Shown: positions 25,486 to 34,803 of the stretch, in pieces
How positions within the stretch are numbered: the stretch's first letter is position 1
Layout: each line of letters starts with the position of its first letter
Source of the DNA: Gimesia sp.
GTDB taxonomy: Bacteria; Planctomycetota; Planctomycetia; Planctomycetales; Planctomycetaceae
Direction: 5' to 3'
Assembly: GCF_040219335.1 (NCBI RefSeq)
Contig: NZ_JAVJSQ010000015.1
Coordinates: 248,001 to 312,000, forward strand
Length of the DNA stretch: 64,000 bases
The notes under the pieces: model-generated
Seen by the model: only the letters and a program-made list of their open reading frames with translations
What the model was told of the DNA's origin: nothing
Databases searched by the model: none
Made by a program: the position numbers and the translations under genes

Positions 25486-26349
25486 TTAATTCAGCAAAGG
25501 ATCATGCTGCTGGACGGCGAGTATTCGTTGTAATTCATGTAAACGGACGCACGCTTCTTGTTCCGCATTTCCCTGGCTGTTGCATTGGGAGAAACAGTTG
25601 ATTGCCCGCTGCAGGCAACGCGCGGCGCGTTTCAGACGACCAGTTAACTGGAAAACTTCCGCCAGATGGACCAGGTCCTGTCCCAGGGCAGAATGGTTTT
25701 GCGTCTGTTGATGGAGTTGATATGCCTTACGCAGGTAGACGATAGCGCGGAGATGATTACCTTGTAAACCCTGTAGGATACCAAGGTTGCCCCAGTCGGC
25801 GGCCTGGGCATCCGCATCGCCGTCAAGTATCTCTCGGCTAAGTGAAATGTTCAGTAGTTGTTCGGCAAGCTGATACTCCTGCTGCAATATCGCGTCGTTG
25901 GCCCTGCCTGTCAGATCGCAGGCTGCATGCTCGGACAAATGATGAATTTCTGATTCGAGAGTCTGATGGTCAGCGGAGCGAAGATCCCCCCAGGCGATCG
26001 AATATTGCTGAAACTGGGCTGCGAGTTGCGAATACCCCAGTTCACGATAGGCGATCGCCAGGTTGTGGCAGGCGACTGAGCGAAGGGATTTTTCGTTACT
26101 CTGGTGTGCATAATCCAGGACCAGCGAGAATGGTTCAATCGCGTCAGCAGTCTGACCCGTCGACAGGAGAAATTCACCCAGTCCCAGCTGGCGTTGCCAG
26201 TCTGGTCCTTCAAATTCCTCTGCGTAAAAGAGTGCACGGGCCTGGCCGAACTTTCCCTGTGATGCCAGCTCACGTGCATGCAGGCTCAGGGTATTCAAGT
26301 TCAGGTAGGGACTGTTGTTGTCAGATGTAGAGGAATATGGCTCAGGCAC
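25486..26349 (-). CDS. TPR-repeat protein
   Basis: The 287-residue protein consists of helix-turn-helix repeats of TPR type (for example SVACHNLAIAYRELGYSQLA and NLGILQGLQGNHLRAIVYLRKAYQLHQ), with about six units from residue 20 to 270. There is no signal peptide, so a cytoplasmic scaffold is likely. The start is a GTG at 26349 with AGGAGA some 10 nt upstream. It may share a transcript with the zinc-ribbon gene, about 210 bp downstream. No partner can be named. Confidence 0.72.
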   Translation of the reverse strand: MPEPYSSTSDNNSPYLNLNTLSLHARELASQGKFGQARALFYAEEFEGPDWQRQLGLGEFLLSTGQTADAIEPFSLVLDYAHQSNEKSLRSVACHNLAIAYRELGYSQLAAQFQQYSIAWGDLRSADHQTLESEIHHLSEHAACDLTGRANDAILQQEYQLAEQLLNISLSREILDGDADAQAADWGNLGILQGLQGNHLRAIVYLRKAYQLHQQTQNHSALGQDLVHLAEVFQLTGRLKRAARCLQRAINCFSQCNSQGNAEQEACVRLHELQRILAVQQHDPLLN

Positions 26350-26888
26350 GTCTCTCGGTCTCCTGTTATGGATCGTGATTGAAACAGAGAGAGAGTGTGC
26401 GAGGAGCTTGAATAAGAATGGAACGGTGTGAACCGCCGCTGATTTGAGAAGATCAGCCCCTGATTGAGAGCTCAGGGAAGTTATTGGGTTGGGTTTGTAG
26501 TGATAGTACCTATTTTAACATTTATGTCAATTTGAATTCCCTGGTTTTCTCTGAGATTATTCAGACTGCCTCAGGATCGGATGTCGTGGAGGATGAATGT
26601 ACTCGCGCTGCCAATATGGCAGCGAATTTGAATTGTGCACGACTGTCCGGCAGCAAACCTGACATGCCTTGATTTCGTCGTGAATTCTTAAGTTCTTATA
26701 TATTTATGTCTTATGGATTAATCTGTAAATAGGCACGGCGTTCGCATCTAGTCCGGGTACGCTAAGGTCTGCAGTCAGATCTCAGCTGAGAATGTGTTGT
26801 TGTGGTCTGGCTTACAGCCACCACAGATCATAAATCACCCCGATGTGAAGACATTTGAGTCGAAATCAAAGCAAACTAGGAGATCCCA
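26350..26888 (+). other. Intergenic region upstream of groES
   Basis: This 539 bp region is AT-rich around 26680-26740. I find no CIRCE element (the HrcA inverted repeat). It does hold a compact hairpin at 26801-26825. The frame at 26484-26672 has no ribosome-binding site and is not credible. The promoter for groESL probably lies in this segment, but I could not assign -35/-10 boxes with confidence. Confidence 0.5.
26801..26825 (+). promoter_or_regulatory. Hairpin in the probable groES leader
   Basis: TGTGGT (26801-26806) pairs with ACCACA (26820-26825) and GGCT (26809-26812) with AGCC (26816-26819), leaving a CT bulge and a TAC loop. It lies about 64 nt before the groES start codon. It could act in regulation of the chaperonin operon, in place of CIRCE, but this is speculation. 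Confidence 0.3.
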
Positions 26889-27206
26889 ATGGCGAAGAAG
26901 GCTGCCAAAGCAAGCAAAGGCGCCCGTATTGTCCCTCTTGGTGACAAAGTCGTTCTGAAAAGAGAAGTTGCCGAATCAACCACCGCAGGTGGGATTGTTT
27001 TACCAGACAGTGCCCAGAATAAACCACAGCGTGGTGAAGTGGTCGCCGTGGGAGATGGACACGTCAAATCTGACGGAACCAAGCTGCCATTGACGGTAAA
27101 AGAGGGCGACCGTGTCATTTTCAGCCCTTATGGCGGAGATGAAATCAAAATCGGCGGAGAAGAATACCTGCTGCTCCGCGAAAGTGACATTCTGGCAACT
27201 TACTAG
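26889..27206 (+). CDS. groES: Co-chaperonin GroES
   Basis: The 105-residue GroES subunit forms the heptameric lid of the GroEL folding chamber. Visible signatures are [37 protein letters not shown] (mobile loop) and the C-terminal [15 protein letters not shown]. The N-terminus carries about eight extra Lys/Ala-rich residues compared with the E. coli protein. AGGAG sits 8 nt before ATG 26889. groEL follows 98 bp downstream; the intergenic gap is longer than usual but no terminator is evident. Confidence 0.95.
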   Translation: MAKKAAKASKGARIVPLGDKVVLKREVAESTTAGGIVLPDSAQNKPQRGEVVAVGDGHVKSDGTKLPLTVKEGDRVIFSPYGGDEIKIGGEEYLLLRESDILATY

Positions 27207-27304
27207 GCTGTCATTGTTGTATTACCGGATCATCGCTCCCCGATCGGGTGCAGCGATGACTCTTCCCTTCATATTTCATACTGCGTACATGGAGATATAG
27301 TGAA

Positions 27305-28906
27305 ATGGCAAAGATGATTGCCTTTGATCAGGAAGCTCAGGAAGCGATGCGACGCGGCATCAGCAAGCTGGCAAAAGCCGTTCGTGTCACTCTGGGGCCG
27401 AAAGGTCGTAACGTCATTCTCGAGAAAAGCTTTGGTTCTCCGACTGTAACCAAAGACGGTGTATCTGTGGCCCGCGAAATCGAACTGTCTGACAAGTTCG
27501 AAGACATGGGAGCCCGCATGGTGCGTGAAGTTGCCAGCAAAACATCTGACATTGCCGGTGACGGAACCACAACCGCGACCATCATGGCTGAAGCGATCTA
27601 CAACGAAGGCTTGAAGTCTGTTGTAGCCGGCGTCAGCCCGATTGCCATGAAGCGTGGCATGGATAAGGCTGTCGAAGACATCGTGGACAAACTTCACAAG
27701 ATGTCTATCGAGTGCAAAAACAAAAAGGCCATCTCGCAGGTTGGTAAAGTCGCTTCTAACGGCGATGAAGAAATCGGCAAGATCCTGGCTGATGCCATGG
27801 AACAGGTCGGTAAAGATGGTGTGATCACCGTTGAAGAAGGCCAGAGCCTGCACACCAGCTTCGAAGTCGTCGAAGGGATGCAGTTCGATCGTGGTTACCT
27901 CTCACCTTACTTCGTGACCGATCCTCAGAGCATGTCTTGCGAACTGGAAGACTGCTACGTGCTGGTACACGAAAAGAAGATTTCCAACATCAAGGACCTG
28001 GTTCCTGTTCTGGAAAAAGTGGTTAACGCCGGCAAGCCGCTGCTGATCATCGCTGAAGACATCGAAGGCGAAGCGCTTTCGACTCTCGTGATCAACAAGC
28101 TGCGTGGTACCTTCCGCTGCAGTGCAGTCAAAGCTCCCGGTTACGGTGACCGTCGTAAAGCCATGCTGCAGGATATCGCCATCATGGTTGGTGGTCAGGC
28201 AATCTTCGAAGACCTCGGTATTCAGCTGGAAAACCTGCAGCTGTCTGACCTGGGCGTCGCCAAGAAAGTGACCGTCGATAAAGACAATACCACCATCATC
28301 GAAGGTGGCGGAAAGCCAGGCGAAATTAAAGCCCGTATCGACCAGATCCGTCGCGAACTGGAAAACTCCACCAGCGACTACGACAAAGAAAAACTGGAAG
28401 AACGGATTGCCAAGCTGTCCGGTGGTGTTGCCCAGATCAACGTGGGGGCCGCTACAGAAAGCGAAATGAAAGAAAAGAAAGCACGCGTCGAAGACGCGCT
28501 GCACGCCGTACGGGCTGCTGTTGCTGAAGGGATCCTTCCCGGCGGTGGCGTTGCTCTGCTGCGAAGCTCTGCTGCCTGCAAGCCGACCGGTCTTTCTCAG
28601 GAAGAAAAAGTAGGTTACGAAATCATTCTGCGTGCCTGCCGTGCACCACTGACTTCGATCGCCAACAATGCCGGCGACGATGGCAGCGTGGTTTGCGAAA
28701 AGGTTTCGGAACTGGAAGGCAACATGGGCTACAATGCCGCGACTTCCAAGTACGAAGATCTGGTCAAAACCGGGATCATTGACCCGACCCGCGTGACCCG
28801 GTCCGCTCTGCAGAATTCCGCCAGTGTTTCAACCCTGCTGCTGACCAGCGATGCTCTGATCGCTGAAAAAGGCAAGGATGACCATGGCGACGACGACCTG
28901 CACTAA
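27305..28906 (+). CDS. groEL: Chaperonin GroEL
   Basis: This 533-residue ATP-dependent folding chaperonin has the ATP-binding signature [22 protein letters not shown], the apical-domain [16 protein letters not shown], and the equatorial hallmark [16 protein letters not shown]. The C-terminus lacks the Gly-Gly-Met repeats of the E. coli protein and ends in an Asp/His-rich tail ([10 protein letters not shown]). Length is slightly short of the usual 545. It is cotranscribed with groES and followed by a strong hairpin terminator at 28941-28973. Codon usage appears biased, in keeping with high expression. Confidence 0.97.
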   Translation: MAKMIAFDQEAQEAMRRGISKLAKAVRVTLGPKGRNVILEKSFGSPTVTKDGVSVAREIELSDKFEDMGARMVREVASKTSDIAGDGTTTATIMAEAIYNEGLKSVVAGVSPIAMKRGMDKAVEDIVDKLHKMSIECKNKKAISQVGKVASNGDEEIGKILADAMEQVGKDGVITVEEGQSLHTSFEVVEGMQFDRGYLSPYFVTDPQSMSCELEDCYVLVHEKKISNIKDLVPVLEKVVNAGKPLLIIAEDIEGEALSTLVINKLRGTFRCSAVKAPGYGDRRKAMLQDIAIMVGGQAIFEDLGIQLENLQLSDLGVAKKVTVDKDNTTIIEGGGKPGEIKARIDQIRRELENSTSDYDKEKLEERIAKLSGGVAQINVGAATESEMKEKKARVEDALHAVRAAVAEGILPGGGVALLRSSAACKPTGLSQEEKVGYEIILRACRAPLTSIANNAGDDGSVVCEKVSELEGNMGYNAATSKYEDLVKTGIIDPTRVTRSALQNSASVSTLLLTSDALIAEKGKDDHGDDDLH

Positions 28907-28940
28907 ACGCAGGTTACGTCCCGTTTTTTAATAGATGCGA

Positions 28941-28973
28941 AAGCACCCGACAGTCATTCTGTCGGGTGCTTTT
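28941..28973 (+). terminator. Rho-independent terminator of groESL
   Basis: AAGCACCCGACAG (28941-28953) pairs perfectly with CTGTCGGGTGCTT (28959-28971) with a TCATT loop and a short T run after. The stem is 13 bp and lies 35 bp after the groEL stop. Confidence 0.88.
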
Positions 28974-29175
28974 ATCATATCTGTCGCGTCTGTGATGGCT
29001 GAACGGTTGTGGAAGGCATCCGGCTTTCAGGCAGCAGTTTTCGTATTTTGCGGCTCAGAATGTTAGAATGTGCGCATTGCGGATGCGTTTCGATCATAGT
29101 ACCATTTGCATCGTTCGCAGATTCCGTCGAATTCGTTTCTTTACTCCTTCATTTCCAGAAGATTGGTAGAATTTC

Positions 29176-30432
29176 GTGGCAAGAGAAAAAGTAGTTCTGG
29201 CATACAGTGGTGGTCTGGATACTTCCGTCGCCGTTAAGTGGATCAATGAAAAATACGACATGGACGTGATCACTTATACCTGTGATCTCGGTCAGGGTCG
29301 CGATGTGGACGGAGTCAAGGAAAAGGCGATCAAAACCGGTGCTGTTGAAGCCGTAGTCGAAGACGTGAGAAACATGTTTGTCGACTTCTTCGTCTGGCCT
29401 TCATTGATGGCTGGTACCATGTACGAAGGTAAGTACCCTCTGGCGACTGCTCTGGGGCGTCCGCTGATCGCACACCGGATGGTGGAAGTCGCGAAAGAAC
29501 ACGGAGCGACCGCTGTCGCGCATGGCTGTACCGGTAAAGGTAATGACCAGGTCCGCTTCGATGTCTCCTTCCAGACCCTGGCACCACAGCTGAAAATCAT
29601 TGCCCCCGTTCGCGAGTGGAAATGGACGCGAACCGAAGAACTGCAGTACGCCAAAGAACATGGAATCGAAGTTGAAGCCACCAAGGAAAGCATCTTCAGT
29701 ATCGATCAGAACCTCTGGGGACGTTCGGTCGAGGCAGGCATCCTGGAGGATCCGTGGGTGGCTCCGCCGAAAGAAGCTTACAAGTGGACCGCGTCTCCCA
29801 ACGATGCTCCCGATCAACCAGTAGAACTGGAAATCGAATTCGAACAGGGACGTCCAATCGCCATCGATGGTAAGGAAATGGACGGTGCTGACCTGATCGC
29901 ACACCTGAATAAAATTGGTGGCGAAAATGGTGTCGGTCGGATCGACCACGTTGAGAACCGTCTGGTCGGTATCAAGAGTCGTGAGATTTACGAAGCACCA
30001 GCTGCCGTTATACTGCATAATGCACACCGTGAACTGGAATACCTGACACTCAGTCGGCAGTCACTGCGATTCAAAACGTTCGTCAGCCAGACTTGCAGCG
30101 ATATTATTTACGATGGTCTCTGGTACAGCTCTTTCCATCAGGACCTGATGGGATTTGTTGAAAAGAACCAGCGGTTTGTTTCCGGAACAGTGCGCGTCTC
30201 GCTGTATAAAGGAAATCACACCGTAACCGGTCTGAAGAGCGAACACAGCCTTTACAGTCCCGAACTGGCGACCTACGAAGAAGGCGACCAGTTCCCGCAC
30301 GAGACTGCCTTGGGCTTCATTCGTATTCACGGACTGGCACAACAGACACAAGCCCGCCAGCAGTTGTTGAAGGGAGAACCGAGTTCGAAACCGACCCGGA
30401 TTATGCCCCCCAGTCAATCCGATAAATCCTGA
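29176..30432 (+). CDS. argG: Argininosuccinate synthase
   Basis: The 418-residue enzyme joins citrulline and aspartate with ATP in arginine synthesis. The PP-loop pyrophosphatase motif AYSGGLDTSVAVKW (about residues 9-22), GCTGKGNDQVRFD (about 117) and SIDQNLWGRSVE are intact. It starts with GTG at 29176; the ribosome-binding site is weak (a purine-rich AGAAGATTGGTAGAA). The C-terminus runs about 15-20 residues past the usual end, as a Ser/Pro/Lys-rich tail. It lies between the groESL terminator and a phosphatase gene. Confidence 0.95.
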   Translation: MAREKVVLAYSGGLDTSVAVKWINEKYDMDVITYTCDLGQGRDVDGVKEKAIKTGAVEAVVEDVRNMFVDFFVWPSLMAGTMYEGKYPLATALGRPLIAHRMVEVAKEHGATAVAHGCTGKGNDQVRFDVSFQTLAPQLKIIAPVREWKWTRTEELQYAKEHGIEVEATKESIFSIDQNLWGRSVEAGILEDPWVAPPKEAYKWTASPNDAPDQPVELEIEFEQGRPIAIDGKEMDGADLIAHLNKIGGENGVGRIDHVENRLVGIKSREIYEAPAAVILHNAHRELEYLTLSRQSLRFKTFVSQTCSDIIYDGLWYSSFHQDLMGFVEKNQRFVSGTVRVSLYKGNHTVTGLKSEHSLYSPELATYEEGDQFPHETALGFIRIHGLAQQTQARQQLLKGEPSSKPTRIMPPSQSDKS

Positions 30433-30549
30433 TCACACCAACCGGTAAATTTCCGTGGTTCAGTTGCGCTGCTCTGACTGTTGCAGCTGACTCCGGAACC
30501 CGGTCCCCCAGGCTGTTTTCAGGTTGACTTCAAACAGGATAGTCGCGTG

Positions 30550-31245
30550 ATGGATCAAACGACTCAGCAAGGACGTACGATTGCGATCGGTGACATTCAC
30601 GGTTGTGATGTTGCGCTGGGAACGATTCTGTACCATCTGGAGCTCAAACGCGAAGATACCGTCGTCTGTCTGGGTGATGCTGTTGACCGTGGTCCGGGCA
30701 CAAAGCATGTCATTGAAATGCTGCTGGATCTGAAGTCCACCTGTAAGCTCGTGATGCTCAAGGGGAATCACGAAGAGATGATGCTGGACGGACTCCATGG
30801 AGGACGCTGGGAGTCTACCTGGTTGCAGCATGGTGGAAAGGAAGCCCTGGATTCCTACGGGGGACGCTATGACCTCATCCCGGAGGAACACCGGATTTTC
30901 ATGGCCACCGCTCTGGATTACTATGAAACGGACACCGACATTTTCGTGCATGCCACAGCTGTACCGGGAGTGCCGCTGGAAGATCTGACTCCACAGGAAC
31001 TCCGCTGGGATCGACTCAAAGGGACCGAAGAGCCCGACCCTTCCGGACGACGGATTATCTGTGGGCATACAGCGCAAAAATCAGGGAAGCCGCTGGTCTT
31101 TGATGGCTGGGTCTGTCTTGATACAGCCGCCTATCGCGGCAACTATCTCACCGCGATTGACGTGAAGACAAATGAAATGTTTCAGGCCAAGCAGTCCGGA
31201 AAATACCGTGAAGGCAAAACCCTGGAACAGTATGTGGTGAAGTAG
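30550..31245 (+). CDS. Serine/threonine protein phosphatase, PPP family
   Basis: The 231-residue metallophosphoesterase has all PPP metal-binding signatures in order: GDIHG (about residue 14), GDAVDRG (about 43) and GNHEE (about 73), with the later His residues at ICGHTAQKSGKP and the DTAAY region. Family members dephosphorylate proteins or small molecules such as diadenosine polyphosphates (ApaH-like). The ATG at 30550 follows a GTG at 30547; AGGAT lies 9-12 nt upstream, so either codon could be used. The gene lies 120 bp downstream of argG. Confidence 0.87.
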   Translation: MDQTTQQGRTIAIGDIHGCDVALGTILYHLELKREDTVVCLGDAVDRGPGTKHVIEMLLDLKSTCKLVMLKGNHEEMMLDGLHGGRWESTWLQHGGKEALDSYGGRYDLIPEEHRIFMATALDYYETDTDIFVHATAVPGVPLEDLTPQELRWDRLKGTEEPDPSGRRIICGHTAQKSGKPLVFDGWVCLDTAAYRGNYLTAIDVKTNEMFQAKQSGKYREGKTLEQYVVK

Positions 31246-31272
31246 TCCGCATCGGGCAACGACTTGCGGGGG

Positions 31273-32691
31273 TCAGTCAGCGAGATGCATTACCACCATC
31301 TTTTCTTCGCTCATTTCATGAATCGCGTACTTGGGGCCTTCTTTACCGGTGCCGCTGTGTTTCAGACCACCGTAGGGCATTGCATCGGCCCGCCACTGAC
31401 TGGACCAGTTGATGTGAATGTTACCGCTTTCGACCTGCCGGGCGAACTTCATGGCCCGATCAATATCCTGTGTAAAGATACCGGCCGACAGTCCGTAGGT
31501 GGTGTCATTGGCCAGCCGGACGGCCTCATCGATGTCATCAAAGTATGACAGAGCGACCGCGGGGCCAAAGATTTCGTCTTTAACGACCTGCATCTCCGGC
31601 GTAGTGTCGTCCAGAATGGTGGGGGCATAAATGGCTCCCTGTCGCTGGCCCCCGGTAATCAGGCGTGCTCCCTGGCTGACGGCTTCGTTGACCCACTGCT
31701 CAACCCGGCTGGCATCCGATTCCCGGACCATGGGGCCGATTTTGGTGCCTTCTTCAAGTTGATTACCGGTCTGCAGCACATCGACCTTGGATTTCAGTAG
31801 ATCGACGAAATCTGTTTTGACTTTGGAAGAAGTCAGAATCCGCTGTGCCGAGATACAGACCTGGCCTGCATTGGCATAGCCGGCCATCGTAATCGCAGTC
31901 GCAGCTTTTTCCAGATCGGCATCGTCCATAATAACCACGGGACTGTTGCTGCCCAGTTCCATTGTCACACGTTTCATGCCGGCCATTTCACAGATTTTGG
32001 TTCCGACCTCGTAAGAACCTGTGAAGCTGATTTTGCGAATGCGGGTGTCGGTGCAGATGGCGCGGCCGATTTCTCCCCCGGGACCGGTGACGCAGGCGAT
32101 CGCTTCGGGAGGCAGGCCGGCTTCGAGCAGGATCTCCGTCAGCTTCAGTGCAGAGAGTGGCGTGTCGCTGGCCGGTTTGATCAGGATCGCATTCCCCGCA
32201 GCAATGGCAGGGCCGACTTTGTGGCAGACCAGGTTCAGTGGGAAGTTGAACGGAGTAATCGCAGCCACGATGCCGCAGGGAACCCGCAGGGTGAATCCGA
32301 GTTTGTTTTTTCCGCCTGCGTTTCCTTCCAGTGGAATCATTTCGCCGGTCATGCGCCGGGCTTCTTCACCGGAGAGTCGAATCACCTCAGCACTGCGGCT
32401 GGCTTCGACCTGACCTTCTCCCAGGATCTTCCCGACTTCCAGGCTGATGGTGCGAGCCAGTTCGTCCTGATGTTCCAGCATCAGTTCCGCTGCTTTCTGC
32501 AGGATCACGCTACGTTCATAGGCCGTCATGGATTTCATGATCTGTGCCCCCCGCTCCAGCACACTTACGGCGCTCTGGATGTCCTCGCCGCTCCCCTGGG
32601 GTACTGTATCGATGACCGACTGATCAAAGGGGTTCGTCACATTGATTGACTGTTTAGTATCCTGCCACTGGCCAGCGCAAAACATTTTCAT
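31273..32691 (-). CDS. NAD(P)-dependent aldehyde dehydrogenase
   Basis: The 472-residue enzyme oxidises an aldehyde to its acid. Signatures are FNFPLNLVCHKVGPAIAAGN (coenzyme and substrate strands), MELGSNSPVVIMDDADLEKA with the general-base Glu, and the catalytic Cys in GQVCISAQRI (about residue 280). The order and C-terminus (GLKHSGTGKEGPKYAIHEMSE) fit the broad ALDH family, near non-phosphorylating glyceraldehyde-3-phosphate or lactaldehyde dehydrogenases; the substrate is unknown. ATG 32691 has GGAAGG about 11 nt upstream, and a good promoter lies at 32751-32779. It is convergent with the phosphatase gene. Confidence 0.9.
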   Translation of the reverse strand: MKMFCAGQWQDTKQSINVTNPFDQSVIDTVPQGSGEDIQSAVSVLERGAQIMKSMTAYERSVILQKAAELMLEHQDELARTISLEVGKILGEGQVEASRSAEVIRLSGEEARRMTGEMIPLEGNAGGKNKLGFTLRVPCGIVAAITPFNFPLNLVCHKVGPAIAAGNAILIKPASDTPLSALKLTEILLEAGLPPEAIACVTGPGGEIGRAICTDTRIRKISFTGSYEVGTKICEMAGMKRVTMELGSNSPVVIMDDADLEKAATAITMAGYANAGQVCISAQRILTSSKVKTDFVDLLKSKVDVLQTGNQLEEGTKIGPMVRESDASRVEQWVNEAVSQGARLITGGQRQGAIYAPTILDDTTPEMQVVKDEIFGPAVALSYFDDIDEAVRLANDTTYGLSAGIFTQDIDRAMKFARQVESGNIHINWSSQWRADAMPYGGLKHSGTGKEGPKYAIHEMSEEKMVVMHLAD

Positions 32692-32750
32692 CTTGATCGA
32701 AACCTTCCGGAACGGAGTAACTCTAGGGAACAAACGCGTCCTTCAAATTC

Positions 32751-32779
32751 AGAATAGACGTGCGGCAGGAATCTGACAA
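32751..32779 (-). promoter_or_regulatory. Candidate sigma70-type promoter for the aldehyde dehydrogenase
   Basis: On the minus strand TTGTCA (32779-32774), exactly 17 bp, and TATTCT (32756-32751). Both boxes are close to consensus. Transcription would begin near 32744, about 53 nt before the start codon. Confidence 0.5.
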
Positions 32780-32878
32780 GCCAGCGAAAGAACCGATTTT
32801 GGTTTTGCAGGGGGAATTTGACCTTAAGCTACTGTCAGCTAAGCGCTTAACGAGGCGTTTCGGTGCGGAAATCTGATC

Positions 32879-32907
32879 TTGGCAGGATACGGATATTCTG
32901 CTAAAAA
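32879..32907 (+). promoter_or_regulatory. Candidate promoter for the BamE-like lipoprotein
   Basis: TTGGCA (32879-32884), 17 bp and TAAAAA (32902-32907). The -35 box matches five of six bases, the -10 box four of six. Confidence 0.3.
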
Positions 32908-33035
32908 ACGGCCCACATTTCATGGGACAGTCTCGTCTCCGAATTCACTTCTCTCCAGTCCTCGGTACTGACTCTGTTTCGCGCCAGTGACGCACTCTCC
33001 CAACCTTCGAGACCTTTTATCAGACGGAAATGATC

Positions 33036-33467
33036 ATGGCCAATCTACGATCTATGGCGCCGTGGATGACATGTATTGTCGTCACGCTGCTGCTGAATAC
33101 GGGATGTGAAACCATGCCCGACTGGGACAATGGTATGGCGAGTGGCACACATCGAGCAGAAAAGCGGGTCAGTCAGGCAGAGCATCAGCGGATGTTATTC
33201 CTCACCGATCGTGATCCCGATGCGTTGAACTGGATCTTGAAGCATCGACTGCAATCCGGGATGTCGCGCGCCAGCGTAGAGAAAGAACTCGGTGAAGAAG
33301 GGGAATTCCAGGAATCCTCCAAATGGTTGAAGGCCACCGGTGGTTCATTCCGTACGACGGATGACGCGTACAAATGGGGACCGGATAAGACCGGTCGCAG
33401 CGTCTACCTGATGTTCCGGGACGACGTGCTGGTTAATTTCCATCCCGAAGATTTTAATCTGGATTAA
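33036..33467 (+). CDS. Small lipoprotein, BamE/SmpA-like
   Basis: The 143-residue product has a lipoprotein signal peptide ending LNTGC (Cys about residue 25). The mature part carries GMSRASVEKELGE (about residue 77), close to the GMxxxxVxxxLG turn at the start of BamE/SmpA-fold domains, then strands ending SVYLMFRDDVLVNFHPEDF. BamE belongs to the outer-membrane protein assembly machine, but the fold is also used elsewhere, so the role is inference. ATG 33036 has GACGGAA 7 nt upstream; an ATG at 33030 is too close to it. Convergent with rlmN. Confidence 0.65.
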   Translation: MANLRSMAPWMTCIVVTLLLNTGCETMPDWDNGMASGTHRAEKRVSQAEHQRMLFLTDRDPDALNWILKHRLQSGMSRASVEKELGEEGEFQESSKWLKATGGSFRTTDDAYKWGPDKTGRSVYLMFRDDVLVNFHPEDFNLD

Positions 33468-33475
33468 GCCACTGA

Positions 33476-33505
33476 TTCAGGTTCCTGAATTCTATTGAAC
33501 CTGAA
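33476..33505. terminator. Stem-loop between convergent genes, overlapping the rlmN stop
   Basis: TTCAGGTTC (33476-33484) pairs perfectly with GAACCTGAA (33497-33505) over a 12 nt loop. The right arm includes the last codons of rlmN. No U-run follows on either strand, so it may be a bidirectional terminator of weak type. Confidence 0.45.
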
Positions 33506-34598
33506 CCATTTCCTTTTCTTTTTCCCGGTTCAGACGCAACTGGCCACAGGCGGCATCGATGTCATCCCCTTTACGCTTGCGGACAGTGACATTCACGCCC
33601 CCTTTCGCCAGCGTCATGAAGAAACGATCCACATCGGCCGTGGTAGGGCTCTGGTAGCCTGTCTCTTCAACACCGTTGGCCGGAATCAGGTTCACGTGTG
33701 CGTTGCGGTGTTTGAGTAGACCTGCCAACTCGCGGGCATGAGCCGGACTGTCGTTGACGCCGGACAGCAGGATGTACTCAAAGGTCACTCGTCTGCCCGT
33801 GGTGACGTAATAGTAATCGGTGGCATCCAGGATTTTCTGAATCCCGATTTTATTGTTCGTGGGAACGATCTGATCGCGGAGGACATCGTTGGGGGCGTGC
33901 AGGGAAACGGCGAGGATGTATGATTTGTTGACATCTGCCAGTTCCCGGATTTTTGCAGGAAGACCGACTGTAGAGACCGTAATCTTACGAGCGCCAATCC
34001 CCATGCCTCCCTTGTGATTTAAAGTATCCAGGGCAGGAATCAGTGCCGAGAGATTGGCCAGTGGCTCGCCGATTCCCATGACCACGATGTTGGAGATGCG
34101 TTCGTCTTCGTCAATCACGCGGTCCAGACGGAGAATCTGTTCCAGAATTTCGCCCATCGACAGATTCCGGGTCAGTCCCAGCAGTCCGCTGGCGCAGAAG
34201 ACGCAACCCATCGCACAGCCGACCTGTGTACTGATACAAACGGTATTCCGCTTGGGCTCCCGCATCAGCACACATTCGACGTGGTGTCCGTCTTCCAGTT
34301 CCAGGAGTAGCTTTTCCGTGCGGTCCTTTGCGGTCTGCTGTTTGACGATCATGGTCGAAAACAGCCGGAAGTTCTCTTTCAGCAGTTCGCGAAACTTTTT
34401 GGAGATGTCGTGCATTTCGTCAAAATCGTTGACGCGTTTGGTAAAGATCCAGCGACGAATCTGGTCGGCACGATACGAAGACGAATCGTGATCAATGCAC
34501 CACTGGGCAAGTTGTTCCCGGGTGAGATCGGTAATCAAGGGGAGTCGACCTGCTTCAACAGGAGAAGCGGTGGACGGAACATTTTCGGAAGAAAGCAT
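33492..34598 (-). CDS. rlmN: 23S rRNA (adenine(2503)-C(2))-methyltransferase
   Basis: The 368-residue radical-SAM enzyme methylates C2 of A2503 in 23S rRNA (and A37 in some tRNAs). The CxxxCxxC cluster motif is at Cys128, Cys132 and Cys135 (GCAMGCVFCASG), with the SAM-binding GIGEPLAN (about residue 175). The methyl-carrier Cys lies near residue 353 (DAACGQLR). LHAPND and NDSPAHARELAGLL also fit. The start ATG at 34598 is used; there is no strong Shine-Dalgarno. The gene is not in an operon. Confidence 0.95.
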   Translation of the reverse strand: MLSSENVPSTASPVEAGRLPLITDLTREQLAQWCIDHDSSSYRADQIRRWIFTKRVNDFDEMHDISKKFRELLKENFRLFSTMIVKQQTAKDRTEKLLLELEDGHHVECVLMREPKRNTVCISTQVGCAMGCVFCASGLLGLTRNLSMGEILEQILRLDRVIDEDERISNIVVMGIGEPLANLSALIPALDTLNHKGGMGIGARKITVSTVGLPAKIRELADVNKSYILAVSLHAPNDVLRDQIVPTNNKIGIQKILDATDYYYVTTGRRVTFEYILLSGVNDSPAHARELAGLLKHRNAHVNLIPANGVEETGYQSPTTADVDRFFMTLAKGGVNVTVRKRKGDDIDAACGQLRLNREKEKEMVQVQ

Positions 34599-34803
34599 GG
34601 TTTCTGGCTCAAGCGTGCGTTCGCGGTCGGACTGGACGCGGCGAATCGGTTTCGCAAATAATAAAAGTCGCGATTTGCACCGGCACCGGAAAAGCAGGGC
34701 CGGGATACGTTGCTGTCATCATATCGGGGACCGGGGCAGATGACTACTATTTATCGGACCAGATTTCTAATTCTGACCTGGTCAGAACCCGTTTCTGCCG
34801 GTT

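Larger units (their letters stand above)
32692..33035. other. Divergent promoter region of the aldehyde dehydrogenase and BamE-like genes
   Basis: This 344 bp region holds a strong leftward promoter candidate (32751-32779) and a weaker rightward one (32879-32907). No open frame between them is convincing. Confidence 0.55.

Noticed and set aside
26350..26888. CIRCE (HrcA) operator upstream of groES
   Set aside because: I looked for the TTAGCACTC/GAGTGCTAA pair and did not find it.
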